Below, piece by piece: positions 27,208-36,577 of a DNA stretch of 64,000 bases. The notes under the pieces were generated by a model that saw only the letters and a program-made list of their open reading frames with translations, was not told the origin of the DNA and ran no database searches. This stretch comes from Leptospiraceae bacterium (lineage in GTDB: Bacteria > Spirochaetota > Leptospiria > Leptospirales > Leptospiraceae). A program made the position numbers and the translations under genes. Location of the stretch: NCBI GenBank assembly GCA_024233875.1, contig JACKPB010000010.1, positions 62,001 through 126,000 of the forward strand, in the 5' to 3' direction. How positions within the stretch are numbered: position 1 is the first letter of the stretch; every line of letters starts with the position of its first letter.

Positions 27208-29478
27208 TTAGAATATAGCTTGAACTGTGCCCCTGACAACCGAGAGTGCAGATTTTTTAATATTTTCATAGGTCTCCCTTTCCAGAACACGGTCACCGGT
27301 AACTCCCAATAAGAAGAGCCCCAATCCATCATTTCCTGAGGGCAGATCTCCTCTGTAAATTGGTCTGGGAAGACCCTTCTCTTTGTACAATTCATCGATT
27401 TTCTGATTCACTGAATCTTTGAGTCCATTCTCGTGGATGTAGATTTCACATTCCTGATCGATTACAGCATTCATAAAAAATGCGAGAACCATGGGAGCGG
27501 GACCGTTGATCGTCATTGAAACCGAAGTATTGGAATTAGTTAGACGAAATCCGGAATATAGACGTTTGGCATCATCTAAAGTGGCTATGGAAACTCCTGA
27601 ATTTCCTATTTTTCCAAAAATATCCGGTCTGGAGTCCGGGTCTTCACCATAGAGAGTAACCGAATCAAAAGCAGTGGAAAGTCGTATGGCGGGTTGATTT
27701 TGTGAGAGATAATGAAATCTTCTATTGGTTCTTTCCGGGGAGCCTTCACCTGCGAACATTCGAATGGGATCTTCATTGGTTCTTTTGAAAGGGAAAACTC
27801 CGGCTGTGTAGGGAAAGGAACCGGGAAAGTTTTCCTTTGATGACCATCTGAGTATGCTGCCCCAGTCCTTGAACTTCGGGACACTGATCTTGGGTATGTC
27901 CAAGCCTGAGAGAGAAGTTAGATGGTTTGATACACGAATTTCTTTCCCTCTAACGGTATAAATGGTTTCATTTGAGGAATATTCTTTCTTCTTCTTGAAA
28001 AATTGTTCTATATCAGATCTTGACTCCGGGAGGATTCTATTTTCTGTTTCCAATAGTTTCCCCCGGAGTTCCTTTTCGGTGTCTCCGGAGAATTTAGTAG
28101 TTTTGAGTAACTCTGAAAAGTGATATGCTTCTTCTACTAATTCGATTTGTTCTTCAAGAGATTTCATCCTGGAAGCATTCATTTCGACAATTTCTGCTAG
28201 GTATCGATTTCTCTCCGGAGGAAGAATCTGGATCGGATGGGAGGATTGAATGGGGAGAAGATGAAACTTGCTATGATTGAGCTTCCGATTTAGCTCATTT
28301 ACCAAAGCATTGTAGAAAAGATTTACACCTCTATCATTGAACTGGGATGCATTGGTTCCGTAAACAGGCATTTCTTTCCAGTCCATTTCAAACAATTCTC
28401 TACTTCGCTGATACTGTCGTTTTACGTCCCGTAAGGCATCCTCGGAACCTTTCTTATCAAACTTATTGATAGCGATAAGATCAGCATAATCGATCATATC
28501 AATTTTTTCAAGTTGGGTGGAAGCACCGTATTCCGGTGTCATCACATAGAGAGATAAATCTGCTAGCTCTGTGATTTGTGTATCGGATTGTCCGATTCCT
28601 GCTGTTTCAACTATGATTAGGTCAAATCCGATATTCTTCATGAGGTCTACAGCCGGAGAGAGAAACTTTGATATGGATTGATTGGATTGGCGTGTGGCAA
28701 GAGATCTCATGAAGATTGTATCTTTATAGATTGAGTTCATCCGAATTCGATCACCCAGAAGAGCACCACCTGTCTTTTTCTTGGTTGGATCCACAGAGAG
28801 AACTCCGATTCTGATATCCGGATTGGTTTCGGAGAATCTTCTAATCAACTCATCGGTAAGACTGGATTTTCCTGCTCCACCGGTTCCTGTGATACCTATT
28901 ACAAGAGACTCTGAATTCGATTTGGTATCAAAATGATAGTCTTCAGGAATTTTCAATTCATTTTCAATGTATGAAATAGCTCTGGAGAGTAGGGGCCAGG
29001 GGTAGACATCTTTTTTTAGGGGACCGGAAAGCTCCAGAACAGAAAAATCAGAGTTTTGAAGCACATCATTGATCATTCCCTGAAGTCCCATTCTGCGTCC
29101 ATCATCAGGAGAGTATATTCGGCGAATCCCGTGTTTGTGGAGATCATTGATTTCTTCGGGTAGGATGGTTCCTCCCCCTCCACCGAAGAGCCCGATATGT
29201 CCGGAAGATAGATGACGCAATTCATCATAAAGATATTTGAAGTACTCTACATGACCTCCCTGATAAGAAGTGAGTGCGATTGCCTGCACATCCTCCTGGA
29301 TTGCCGAGATCAGAACTTCCCGCACTGATCGATTGTGACCGAGATGTATTACTTCTGCACCGGTCGATTGAATGATCCTTCGCATGATATTTATACTGGC
29401 ATCATGTCCATCAAAGAGAGATGCTGCAGAGATTACACGGATTTTATGATTTGTTTTATAAGGCTCTTGATGATGCAT
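27208..29478 (-). CDS. icmF: Fused isobutyryl-CoA mutase IcmF, 5' part (B12 domain, MeaI GTPase, start of mutase)
   Basis: IcmF interconverts isobutyryl-CoA and n-butyryl-CoA with adenosylcobalamin. The 756 residues hold a B12-binding domain (about 10-145, base-off motif DGHDASINIMRRI), a MeaB-like G3E GTPase chaperone domain (about 190-420, P-loop GTGGAGKSS, NKFDKKG), a linker, and the first part of the mutase barrel (PGSFPYTAGVFPF, RMFAGEGSPERTN, ISMTINGPAP-like SVSMTINGPAPMV). The frame stops at 27208 right after RGTVQA; a conserved D-I-L-K-E-D-Q sequence appears in the next frame, so one base is missing at 27217/27216. Without both halves the mutase cannot fold, so the gene is inactive unless recoded or the base is a sequence error. 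Confidence 0.85.
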   Translation of the reverse strand: MHHQEPYKTNHKIRVISAASLFDGHDASINIMRRIIQSTGAEVIHLGHNRSVREVLISAIQEDVQAIALTSYQGGHVEYFKYLYDELRHLSSGHIGLFGGGGGTILPEEINDLHKHGIRRIYSPDDGRRMGLQGMINDVLQNSDFSVLELSGPLKKDVYPWPLLSRAISYIENELKIPEDYHFDTKSNSESLVIGITGTGGAGKSSLTDELIRRFSETNPDIRIGVLSVDPTKKKTGGALLGDRIRMNSIYKDTIFMRSLATRQSNQSISKFLSPAVDLMKNIGFDLIIVETAGIGQSDTQITELADLSLYVMTPEYGASTQLEKIDMIDYADLIAINKFDKKGSEDALRDVKRQYQRSRELFEMDWKEMPVYGTNASQFNDRGVNLFYNALVNELNRKLNHSKFHLLPIQSSHPIQILPPERNRYLAEIVEMNASRMKSLEEQIELVEEAYHFSELLKTTKFSGDTEKELRGKLLETENRILPESRSDIEQFFKKKKEYSSNETIYTVRGKEIRVSNHLTSLSGLDIPKISVPKFKDWGSILRWSSKENFPGSFPYTAGVFPFKRTNEDPIRMFAGEGSPERTNRRFHYLSQNQPAIRLSTAFDSVTLYGEDPDSRPDIFGKIGNSGVSIATLDDAKRLYSGFRLTNSNTSVSMTINGPAPMVLAFFMNAVIDQECEIYIHENGLKDSVNQKIDELYKEKGLPRPIYRGDLPSGNDGLGLFLLGVTGDRVLERETYENIKKSALSVVRGTVQAIF

Positions 29479-29572
29479 ACGATTTCAAAAATCTCCTAAT
29501 AGGATGATTTAGTAAGAAAATGTGGAAAATCAACTAAAAAAGTAAGTTTAATTAATCTAATTAAGGAAAGAA

Positions 29573-29598
29573 AAAGCGGAAATTTGAATTTCCGCTTT
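29573..29598 (-). terminator. Intrinsic terminator after the CoA-transferase gene
   Basis: Perfect 12-base inverted repeat, AAAGCGGAAATT (29573-29584) and AATTTCCGCTTT (29587-29598), with a two-base centre. Read on the minus strand it is followed by TTTTTCTTTCC, so it is a Rho-independent terminator 12 bases after the stop of the CoA-transferase gene and separates it from icmF. Confidence 0.8.
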
Positions 29599-29609
29599 CA
29601 GAGAATTTT

Positions 29610-30905
29610 TTAAAAAACGAAATGTCGAATCTCGCTGATTTTTGCTTTTAGTTCGCTTCTGAAGTCAGGGTGAGCTATTGAGATTAGAGCTTCTGCTCTT
29701 TGCTTCAAAGACTTTCCGAAGAGGTTTACCGCTCCGAACTCTGTTGCTACCCAATGCACGTGTCCTCTTGTTGTCACCACTCCGGCTCCCGCTTTCAATT
29801 CAGTTGTGATACGGGATACCTTCCCTTTTGCAGCTGTAGCAGGAAGGGCGATGATAGGTTTTCCACCTTTGGATATAGCAGCAGCCCGAATGAAATCCAT
29901 CTGACCACCGATTCCTGAGAAGATTTTGTGACCCATTGAATCAGCACAGACCTGACCTGTTAGATCGATCTCCAATGCTGAGTTGATGGCTACTACCTTA
30001 TCATTCTTTCGAATCAAATGAGGGTCATTGGTTCGATCACAGGGGTGGAATTCTACGGATGGATTGTCATTTACAAAATCATATAATTTTTGAGAACCCG
30101 CACAGAAACTGGTGATCAATCTGAATTGGTGAACACTTTTTAGTTTGTTGGTAATGGCACCGGCTTCAAATAACTCTACCACTCGATCAGAAAACATTTC
30201 TGTATGGATACCTAAGTCCAATTTGTTTTTCAATCGACTCAGGACTGCATCCGGAATACCACCGATTCCCATTTGGAGAGTAGAACCATCTTCGACCAGA
30301 TCAGCTACGATTTGACCAATTCTTGCTTCCACATCAGTTTCTTCACCGGATTCATGAGTGAGAACCGGACGATTTGTGGCTATGAAGGCTTTGACTTTGC
30401 TGAAGGGAACTACGGTGTTGCCATGTGTTCTGGGCATTTGCTCATTGATTTCTGCTATGATTACTTTTGCTGTTTCTGCTGCTGCTTTTGCAGTGTCAAC
30501 AGAGGTTCCGAGGGTACAGTAACCATGTTTGTCAGGAGGTGAGAGTTGTAAGAAGGCTACGTCTAGTTTGACTGCGCCGGAGTGAAATAAGGAGGGTATC
30601 GCAGAAAGAAAGATGGGAACAAAGTCAGCTCTACCTTCCTCTATAGGTTTACGCATAGCGGCTCCCGTAAATAGGGAGTAGGAGAAGAACTGGTCTTTGT
30701 ACTGGGGCTCGACAAATTGAATCGGTCCTGCCAGGTGTAAGTGATACAGCTTTATCCCTGTCAGGTCAGATCTCTTTACCATTGCATCTAATAGTGGAGT
30801 GGGTGTGGCTGCGGCTCCATGTACAAAGATCTGATCATTACTTTTTACTAATTTGAGCGCCTCTTCAGCTGAGACTGCTTTACTCTTCCAATCATTATAA
30901 TTCAT
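29610..30905 (-). CDS. Acetyl-CoA hydrolase/CoA-transferase family protein (4-hydroxybutyrate CoA-transferase-like)
   Basis: The 431-residue protein is a family I CoA-transferase of the Cat1/AbfT type: SNDQIFVHGAAATPTPLLDAM at the N-terminus, LQMGIGGIPDAVL, IHTEMFSDRVVELFEAG with the catalytic-Glu region, and GIGGQMDFIRAA plus GHVHWVATEFGAVNLFGKS in the C-terminal domain. It moves CoA between acetate and short-chain acids. It lies upstream of icmF on the same strand but a strong terminator separates them. Together they suggest short-chain acyl-CoA metabolism. AGGAG precedes the ATG. Confidence 0.88.
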   Translation of the reverse strand: MNYNDWKSKAVSAEEALKLVKSNDQIFVHGAAATPTPLLDAMVKRSDLTGIKLYHLHLAGPIQFVEPQYKDQFFSYSLFTGAAMRKPIEEGRADFVPIFLSAIPSLFHSGAVKLDVAFLQLSPPDKHGYCTLGTSVDTAKAAAETAKVIIAEINEQMPRTHGNTVVPFSKVKAFIATNRPVLTHESGEETDVEARIGQIVADLVEDGSTLQMGIGGIPDAVLSRLKNKLDLGIHTEMFSDRVVELFEAGAITNKLKSVHQFRLITSFCAGSQKLYDFVNDNPSVEFHPCDRTNDPHLIRKNDKVVAINSALEIDLTGQVCADSMGHKIFSGIGGQMDFIRAAAISKGGKPIIALPATAAKGKVSRITTELKAGAGVVTTRGHVHWVATEFGAVNLFGKSLKQRAEALISIAHPDFRSELKAKISEIRHFVF

Positions 30906-31224
30906 GTACTATCTCCTGTAAGGTTTCCTATGAGTTTTGGGATGTTTTACGAGGTTCTTTTTTATAGCACTCGACCGAATAGGGAACTAAATATTTTTTT
31001 TAATCTAAAAAAAATTAGAATGTCTACTTCTTTTGAAATTCAAGAGTAAGAATACTTAGGAGATCTTAGTAATTTTAAATTTAGAATAATTATAGAAAAA
31101 GAAGCTGATTTCAGCCTCCTTAAGTCCGGTTTTCCAATCAGAAAAAATCGAATTGTAAATTATTTTAGTTTTCTGAATCATTCAAGAACAATTCCATTGA
31201 ATAAGATTTTGAGGGGTATTTGCT
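30906..31224. other. Intergenic region between divergent CoA-transferase and nitroreductase-like genes
   Basis: A 319-base AT-rich stretch that should carry both promoters. It contains a perfect A/T inverted repeat, ATTTTTTTTA (30993-31002) and TAAAAAAAAT (31006-31015), which could be a protein-binding or structural site but may be chance in such AT-rich DNA. No gene or RNA was recognised. Confidence 0.4.
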
Positions 31225-32412
31225 TTGAGATACAATCGGAAGAAATTTATAAAACGTGGCCTTCAGTTGGGAACTCTACTTACTGTTCCAAATTTATTGG
31301 AGTATTGCTCCACTTATACCCCATCCCACCGAAATGTTGGTCAGTATGGGGATGATCCCATCCGTAATGCGGAATGGATCGGATTGAAATCTCCTATTCT
31401 CAAAGCTCTGAATGTAGGAATCACCGCTCCCAATCCACACAATACACAGGCCTGGAAGTTTCGAATCGAGAGTGATTTGGAATTGCTCCTCTTTGTAGAT
31501 GAAAAACGACTTCTTCCTCAGACGGATCCTTCCGGTAGGCAGATCCATATTGGTCAGGGATGTTTTTTGGAGCATCTTCGGATCGGTGCGAATAAGATTG
31601 GGTACAATACTAAAATAACACTTTTTCCGGAAGGGGAATACACATATCAGGATAGCGGGAAAAAACCGGTAGCAAAGGTCGTTTTAGAAAAAGATGAAAA
31701 TTTAGAGAAAGACGTGTTGTTCAATGCAATACTGAATCGAGCTACGAATCGATCTATTTATGAAGGCAATCTCATTCAGGAGGAAGAATTTCAAAAGATT
31801 CTATCTAGGAGTCGAATCAGATTTTCAAGTCTAAAATTTATCAATAGCACAGAAAACCTAAACAAATACAAAGAGTTTCTGAAAAAAGCATTTGAGATTG
31901 AAACAAATACTTATTCAAAACACGAAGAAAGTAGGGCATGGTTTCGATACAATGATGAAGAGATTTATAAGTTTAGAGATGGGATTTCGCTAAGGGGAAA
32001 TGGATTGTCGGGAGCAAAGCTCTGGATGGTTGAAAATTTCTTTCTAAAAGAAGGACAGGAGATTTGGCATTCTGAGTCTAACCGCAAGGGTGGTATAGAT
32101 ATATTTATAGATCAAATAGAATCTACCAAAGCTCTTGTTCTCTTTAAAACAAAGGAGAATTCAATGAAAGATTGGATTCAGGTAGGTATGGACTACGCAC
32201 GATTTCAGCTATCCTTAACAGAATCAGGCTTAGTGATGCAACCCTTGAGTCAAATTCTCCAGGAATATCCGGAAATGGACTCTTTGAGGAAGGAATTGGA
32301 TACTTCAGAAAAAATTGTAAAAAATGAAAAGATTCAGATGATTGTACGATTGGGTAGAAGTGGATACAAGTTTCTTAGTCCGAGAAGAGACCCAAAATCT
32401 ATGATCCTCTGA
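31225..32412 (+). CDS. Acg-like nitroreductase family protein
   Basis: The 395-residue protein resembles the Acg-type nitroreductase-like family: LNVGITAPNPHNTQAWKFRI is the flavin/nitroreductase N-terminal motif, HIGQGCFLEHLRIGANKIGY follows, and NRATNRSIYEG fits the doubled-domain layout. The N-terminus NRKKFIKRGLQLGTLLTVPNL resembles a Tat-like or membrane-leader sequence with Lys-Lys and Lys-Arg instead of twin Arg, followed by a Cys (EYC), so export is likely but not certain. Flavin binding and substrate are unproven. The TTG start is supported by GAGGGG at 31210-31215. Confidence 0.7.
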   Translation: MRYNRKKFIKRGLQLGTLLTVPNLLEYCSTYTPSHRNVGQYGDDPIRNAEWIGLKSPILKALNVGITAPNPHNTQAWKFRIESDLELLLFVDEKRLLPQTDPSGRQIHIGQGCFLEHLRIGANKIGYNTKITLFPEGEYTYQDSGKKPVAKVVLEKDENLEKDVLFNAILNRATNRSIYEGNLIQEEEFQKILSRSRIRFSSLKFINSTENLNKYKEFLKKAFEIETNTYSKHEESRAWFRYNDEEIYKFRDGISLRGNGLSGAKLWMVENFFLKEGQEIWHSESNRKGGIDIFIDQIESTKALVLFKTKENSMKDWIQVGMDYARFQLSLTESGLVMQPLSQILQEYPEMDSLRKELDTSEKIVKNEKIQMIVRLGRSGYKFLSPRRDPKSMIL

Positions 32413-32476
32413 AGTTGATTCTTTATAACCTTCGGGCAAATGTATTGATTAGGGATTATTTAATTTTATAAATTGA

Positions 32477-32527
32477 TTAGAAAGATCTCATGGATATCTT
32501 TGGATTCATCGCATGAGATCTTTCTAA
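32477..32527. terminator. Bidirectional hairpin terminator
   Basis: Perfect 16-base inverted repeat: TTAGAAAGATCTCATG (32477-32492) and CATGAGATCTTTCTAA (32512-32527) with a 19-base loop. It lies between the convergent nitroreductase-like gene and ppc and is well placed to end transcription from both sides. Confidence 0.75.
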
Positions 32528-32538
32528 ATAGTTTTGGA

Positions 32539-35253
32539 TCAACCCGTATTCTTCAATCCACCTGATATTGAGTTTACTAAGGTCAGGAGAGTCTTGATTT
32601 GGTTTTGTCTTTCTTCCGTATCCTCTTCTTTCAAAGCTCTCCACTTTTGGATGTGGGAGATTTGTTTCTTATGTAAAATCTTTAAAATCGGATTGCGAAG
32701 AGAAAGATAATAGTTTAAAGAAGTTCTACGAGAAGAAGAAGGCTCCTGAAAGATTTCTTCCAGATGAGAGAGTGCCAGATCGTAATCTTTTTGAATTTCC
32801 TCCAGAAACGTTGCACGAATCGTACTGTCTTCCAGGAGACCGGCGTATTCATTCATGATTTCCTTATCCGAATTCAGGAGATTTGTCTCAGCATGAATGA
32901 AGGTGTATCTCAGAAAATTCCATTCATTCATCTTCTTTTTGAGAAGTTCAAAGTCCTCCGGGTTTTTTTCTTTTAAGGTTTTGAGAGTGCTTCCGAGTCC
33001 ATACCATCCAGTCAGATTGAATCTGGATTGATTCCAACTGAAAACCCAGGGAATGGCACGGAGATCTTCGAGAGATCGCTTTCCGGTTCTACGTGGGGGG
33101 CGGGAACCAATTTTACTATTTTCTAATACATCTATGGGAGTGGCCTTACTGTAAAATTCCAGGAATCCATTCGTTTCAACCAGTTCTCTATACTTCTGAT
33201 AGCTGAGTTCAGAAACCTTTGCAAATACGGAAACAGGAAAGTCTTTCTCTGGTTCGGGATACTTGTAAAATGTCATTTGTTTGGCGATACCTGAAACAAG
33301 AATCTCCAGATTGTAGACAGCATTCAGGAGGTTGGCATATTGCTGGGCTATGGTTTCTCCCTGAACTGTCAATTTGAGTTTTCCGGAAACAGAGGAGTAG
33401 GGCATAGATTCGAGGAAGCGATGAATTTTTCCTCCCCCCCTACTTATGGTTCCTCCACGTCCGTGAAAGAATTTTAGTTCGATCTTATGCTTTTGGGATA
33501 ATTTAGTCAGCTTTTCTTCTGTTTCATATAAATTCCATCTACTGGCCAGAATCCCTCCATCTTTATTGCTATCACTGTATCCAAGCATGACTTCCTGGAT
33601 TGCTTTTCCTTCTGTATCTGTATTGCGTTTTGTCAGAGGATGACTCAGGTATTGGTCTAGAATCCTATCGCTGTGCTGAAGGTCTCCGATTGTTTCAAAG
33701 AGAGGAACAACCTGAATCCCTGAATTTAAGAGTCCTACTTCTCTCATAAAAACATAAACCACAAGCAAATCAGATAGACCTCTTGTCATACTAACAATAA
33801 ATGAGCCAATCCCCTCCTGTCCGTAGCGATCGATATGCTCTTTGATCACTCTGTAACAGCCCAGGACATTATTGGCTTCGGGGCCACAATCTACTCCCTG
33901 AACCAAGAATGGTCTTTGTGATTCCAATTCAGAATTTAAAAATTGAATTCTTTTCTCTTCGGGCCATTCAGAAAATTTCCAATCCTTTGCTCCGGATGTT
34001 TTCAGGATTTGTTCAAATGCATTGTCGTGATACTTACTATTTTGTCGTATATCTAACTTTGCCATGAAAAAACCGAAAGAAATAAGAAACCGTTCAATCG
34101 GGAATAATTCGGTTTCTACTACGCTATCTGCGTGAATGGAAAGTAATGTACTTCGCAAGAACTTCAATTCTTCTTTCAGTTCTTCCGAGGTTTTGAAATG
34201 GCTTTTGGATGAACCGGAAATCTGAGATCTTGTATTTTCTAATTTAATAAGTAATAAACTTATGAATTGTCTCCAGGGCTCGTTGTGATTTCGATTGATT
34301 GCTTTGCTTCCCTCTTCTCCAAGTTCTTCCTGTAAGATTTTTAATCTTTCAAGAAGTTCTTTGGGAACAGGATTAGAAAAGTCTGAAAAACTCAATCTTT
34401 GGGCTAGATCGGTGATCTTCTCTATTAAAAGGGAAAGAGCTAGTTTCCTATGTTCATTGAGTGTTTCAGCTGTTACTTCCGGAGTGACGTAGGGATGTCC
34501 ATCTCTATCCCCACCTACCCAGCTTCCGAAAGATATTAGAGGAAAATTTTGAGGATTTTTTAGGAAGTTGGAATCAAACCCGGCATTGTCCCAGGCTGAA
34601 ATCAATTTCTTATCCAGAAGGGATAGTGCATTTGGAAAAACATTTCTAAAGTAATGTAGGATATTGTTTCTTTCAGAAGAGATATCGGGTCTATCCAGAT
34701 AAATTTCACCTGTTCTCCAGAGCCTTTCCAGAATAGAAATTATTTCATTTTGTATGAAACGTTTCTCGGTAGGAGTCCAGATAGGATTTTCCCGTTTGAC
34801 CAAAAGTAGATAGAGCTGCCTATGCAATTCCAATACAGTTATTCTCTTGGCTTCTGTGGGATGAGCAGTCAGAACAGGAGAAGCGATTATGTTTGGAAGA
34901 ATATTCTTGATTTCTTCCTGAGATATGCCTTTTTCCTTCCAGAAAGAGAATGTCTCCTCCCAGGATCCTCTGATCATCTCAGTTCCGATTTCGGATTCTA
35001 ATTTTCTACGGAACTGATTTGCTGCATTTTCTTCGACCATGTTTAAAATTTGAAAAGAGATCGAATAGGCACCGATCAATTTTTCATCTGGAATCTTTTC
35101 AATAGCATCCGGATTGGTTTCATTGATCCAGGGAAGTATTTCCGCTACTGATTTCTCATCTATGCTGATGAGCATATCACGAAAACAATTCATTAGATAT
35201 ATCAAATCATTTTGTATTTTTTCTAAACTTAAATTTTCTAAATTTTTTCTCAT
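32539..35253 (-). CDS. ppc: Phosphoenolpyruvate carboxylase
   Basis: Fixes bicarbonate onto phosphoenolpyruvate to give oxaloacetate. The 904-residue protein has the catalytic signatures VLTAHPTEAKR (about 130), GSWVGGDRDGHP, LGYSDSNKDGG and FHGRGGTISRGGG, and ends SGGLKNTG, matching the invariant PEPC C-terminus. Length is normal. It is the last gene of a minus-strand run that begins with dabB and dabA; it starts 19 bases after the FabI-like gene. The pairing with an inorganic-carbon uptake system fits its need for bicarbonate. Because it ends at a strong hairpin, the operon probably stops here. Confidence 0.96.
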   Translation of the reverse strand: MRKNLENLSLEKIQNDLIYLMNCFRDMLISIDEKSVAEILPWINETNPDAIEKIPDEKLIGAYSISFQILNMVEENAANQFRRKLESEIGTEMIRGSWEETFSFWKEKGISQEEIKNILPNIIASPVLTAHPTEAKRITVLELHRQLYLLLVKRENPIWTPTEKRFIQNEIISILERLWRTGEIYLDRPDISSERNNILHYFRNVFPNALSLLDKKLISAWDNAGFDSNFLKNPQNFPLISFGSWVGGDRDGHPYVTPEVTAETLNEHRKLALSLLIEKITDLAQRLSFSDFSNPVPKELLERLKILQEELGEEGSKAINRNHNEPWRQFISLLLIKLENTRSQISGSSKSHFKTSEELKEELKFLRSTLLSIHADSVVETELFPIERFLISFGFFMAKLDIRQNSKYHDNAFEQILKTSGAKDWKFSEWPEEKRIQFLNSELESQRPFLVQGVDCGPEANNVLGCYRVIKEHIDRYGQEGIGSFIVSMTRGLSDLLVVYVFMREVGLLNSGIQVVPLFETIGDLQHSDRILDQYLSHPLTKRNTDTEGKAIQEVMLGYSDSNKDGGILASRWNLYETEEKLTKLSQKHKIELKFFHGRGGTISRGGGKIHRFLESMPYSSVSGKLKLTVQGETIAQQYANLLNAVYNLEILVSGIAKQMTFYKYPEPEKDFPVSVFAKVSELSYQKYRELVETNGFLEFYSKATPIDVLENSKIGSRPPRRTGKRSLEDLRAIPWVFSWNQSRFNLTGWYGLGSTLKTLKEKNPEDFELLKKKMNEWNFLRYTFIHAETNLLNSDKEIMNEYAGLLEDSTIRATFLEEIQKDYDLALSHLEEIFQEPSSSRRTSLNYYLSLRNPILKILHKKQISHIQKWRALKEEDTEERQNQIKTLLTLVNSISGGLKNTG

Positions 35254-35272
35254 AAAATTTCCTTTTTAATTA

Positions 35273-36112
35273 TTACCCTCTTATGTGATATCCGCCATCG
35301 ACATTACGTATCTCACCTGTCACTCTCAAATTGGGTTGGAGGAGGTAGGTGGATTCCAGAGCTATGTCTTCCGGTCTTGCATTGCCCAGAGGACTGTGAG
35401 AGTCACAAAAATCTACAGCTTCCTGCAAGCCCTGAATGGCACTTCCAGCTTTACTGCCTGTGTATGGAGAAAAACGTATTGCATTTACTCTCATGGAATG
35501 AGATTTCCCGAGTTCAAACGCCAGTTCTTTGACTATCCTCTCCAGAGCCGCCTTCGCTATCCCAATATTTTTATATGGATGCTGAACTATTTTCTCTGCG
35601 CCTATATAGCTAAGAGCTAAAATGGAGGAGTTATTTTGTAATACTTTTTTATCAAGTAAAGCTTTAGTTAAAGGAATTATGGAAAATGCAGAAACCTCCA
35701 TTGCTTGAAAAAATTCTTCCTTTGTGATTTGCAAAAGTGGTTTGACAACCATTCCGGATTTAATCGATTTGTCCATTGCTATCGAATGAATGAATCCATT
35801 GAGTTGAATGCTTTTGGCTTCAAGTGTATCCGCAACTTCTTCTATACTCTTGTCGAGAGTGACATCCAATGGCAAAGTCATAGTTTCTTTGCCCAATTCT
35901 TCTTCTATAGTTTTAGAAAAGCTTTCATAAGACTTTTCAAGATAAGAAATCGCCTTTTCAGATAGGTTTTCATGATACTTGGTTTTGCCCAGACCGGTGC
36001 AGATTACATCTCCACCTTCCGATCGAATTTGTTTCGCTATAGATAGTGCCAGAGAACCCGAGTCAATGATTCCTGTTACTAAAAAGGTCAATCCTTTTAA
36101 TGAGTTATTCAT
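35273..36112 (-). CDS. fabI: FabI-like enoyl-ACP reductase (short-chain dehydrogenase)
   Basis: The 279-residue SDR protein is closest in pattern to FabI: FLVTGIIDSGSLALSIAKQI (FabI-type nucleotide loop), FIHSIAM, and the active-site block LSYIGAEK followed by YKNIGIAKAALE, which gives Tyr-x6-Lys as in FabI rather than the Tyr-x3-Lys of ordinary SDRs. The C-terminus GEIRNVDGGYHIRG matches the FabI VDGGY end. It would reduce the enoyl-ACP in fatty-acid elongation with NADH. The insertion with KYHENLSEKAISYLEKS is longer than usual, so a related reductase is possible. It sits between the winged-helix gene (16-base gap) and ppc (19-base gap). Confidence 0.75.
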   Translation of the reverse strand: MNNSLKGLTFLVTGIIDSGSLALSIAKQIRSEGGDVICTGLGKTKYHENLSEKAISYLEKSYESFSKTIEEELGKETMTLPLDVTLDKSIEEVADTLEAKSIQLNGFIHSIAMDKSIKSGMVVKPLLQITKEEFFQAMEVSAFSIIPLTKALLDKKVLQNNSSILALSYIGAEKIVQHPYKNIGIAKAALERIVKELAFELGKSHSMRVNAIRFSPYTGSKAGSAIQGLQEAVDFCDSHSPLGNARPEDIALESTYLLQPNLRVTGEIRNVDGGYHIRG

Positions 36113-36128
36113 ATTCTTTCCTTTTGGT

Positions 36129-36443
36129 TTATTTTAGAAGGTCCAGCAATTCACCTACTGTTTTATGAGATTCCAGTTGATGTCGTAAGTAGACGTTTTT
36201 ATGAACCTTGTATTTGTTTCTTCTTCCTTCTTTGGTCTTTTCTAAAAATCCTGCTATTTCTAGGTCTTCTACTATTTTTGCTATCGCTCTTTCTGTAATA
36301 CCAACACTAATGGCAATATCACGTAGTCTGGTCTCAGGGTCACGGTAGAGACAGATAAGAACATGAGAATGATTGCTTAGAAATGTCCAATTGTGTTTGG
36401 TTTGAGAGTTCACCGTATCAGATATTTTCTTTAATTTCTTCAT
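36129..36443 (-). CDS. Small winged-helix transcription regulator (probable regulator of the dab operon)
   Basis: A 104-residue protein with one winged helix-turn-helix: recognition region RLRDIAISVGITERAIAKIV at about 39-58 and a wing LEKTKEGRRNKYKV. It resembles MarR/ArsR-type regulators but lacks visible metal-binding cysteine pairs. The start at 36443 is chosen because GGTGGAAAT lies just before it; the frame extends upstream to 36593 with unlike composition and would overlap dabA. A 20-base palindrome 50 bases upstream (36494-36513) matches one before dabB, so the protein probably controls both. Confidence 0.75.
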   Translation of the reverse strand: MKKLKKISDTVNSQTKHNWTFLSNHSHVLICLYRDPETRLRDIAISVGITERAIAKIVEDLEIAGFLEKTKEGRRNKYKVHKNVYLRHQLESHKTVGELLDLLK

Positions 36444-36493
36444 ATTTCCACCAAGTCTAGTCCCTGCAAAAATAAAGTAAACAGAAAAATAAA

Positions 36494-36513
36494 ACATGAA
36501 TAAATATTCATGT
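36494..36513. promoter_or_regulatory. Palindromic operator upstream of the winged-helix gene
   Basis: ACATGAATAAATATTCATGT is a perfect palindrome with 9-base arms around a two-base centre. It matches 17 of 20 positions of the palindrome before dabB (40081-40100). It lies 50 bases before the regulator start, inside the 134-base gap after dabA, so autoregulation is likely. The TGAAT...ATTCA shape is typical of ArsR-like operators. Confidence 0.7.
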
Positions 36514-36577
36514 AATATCCCTGTAGATTCAATCTTATCTTCAGAGAGAATAACAGGGATAGAGGACATCATTACTT

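Noticed and set aside
26135..29478. Reading icmF as two natural subunits, as in separate IcmA/IcmB-type mutases
   Set aside because: The break falls inside the mutase barrel, not between domains, and conserved sequence continues across it in the next frame. The fused IcmF order (B12 domain, GTPase, mutase) is clear.
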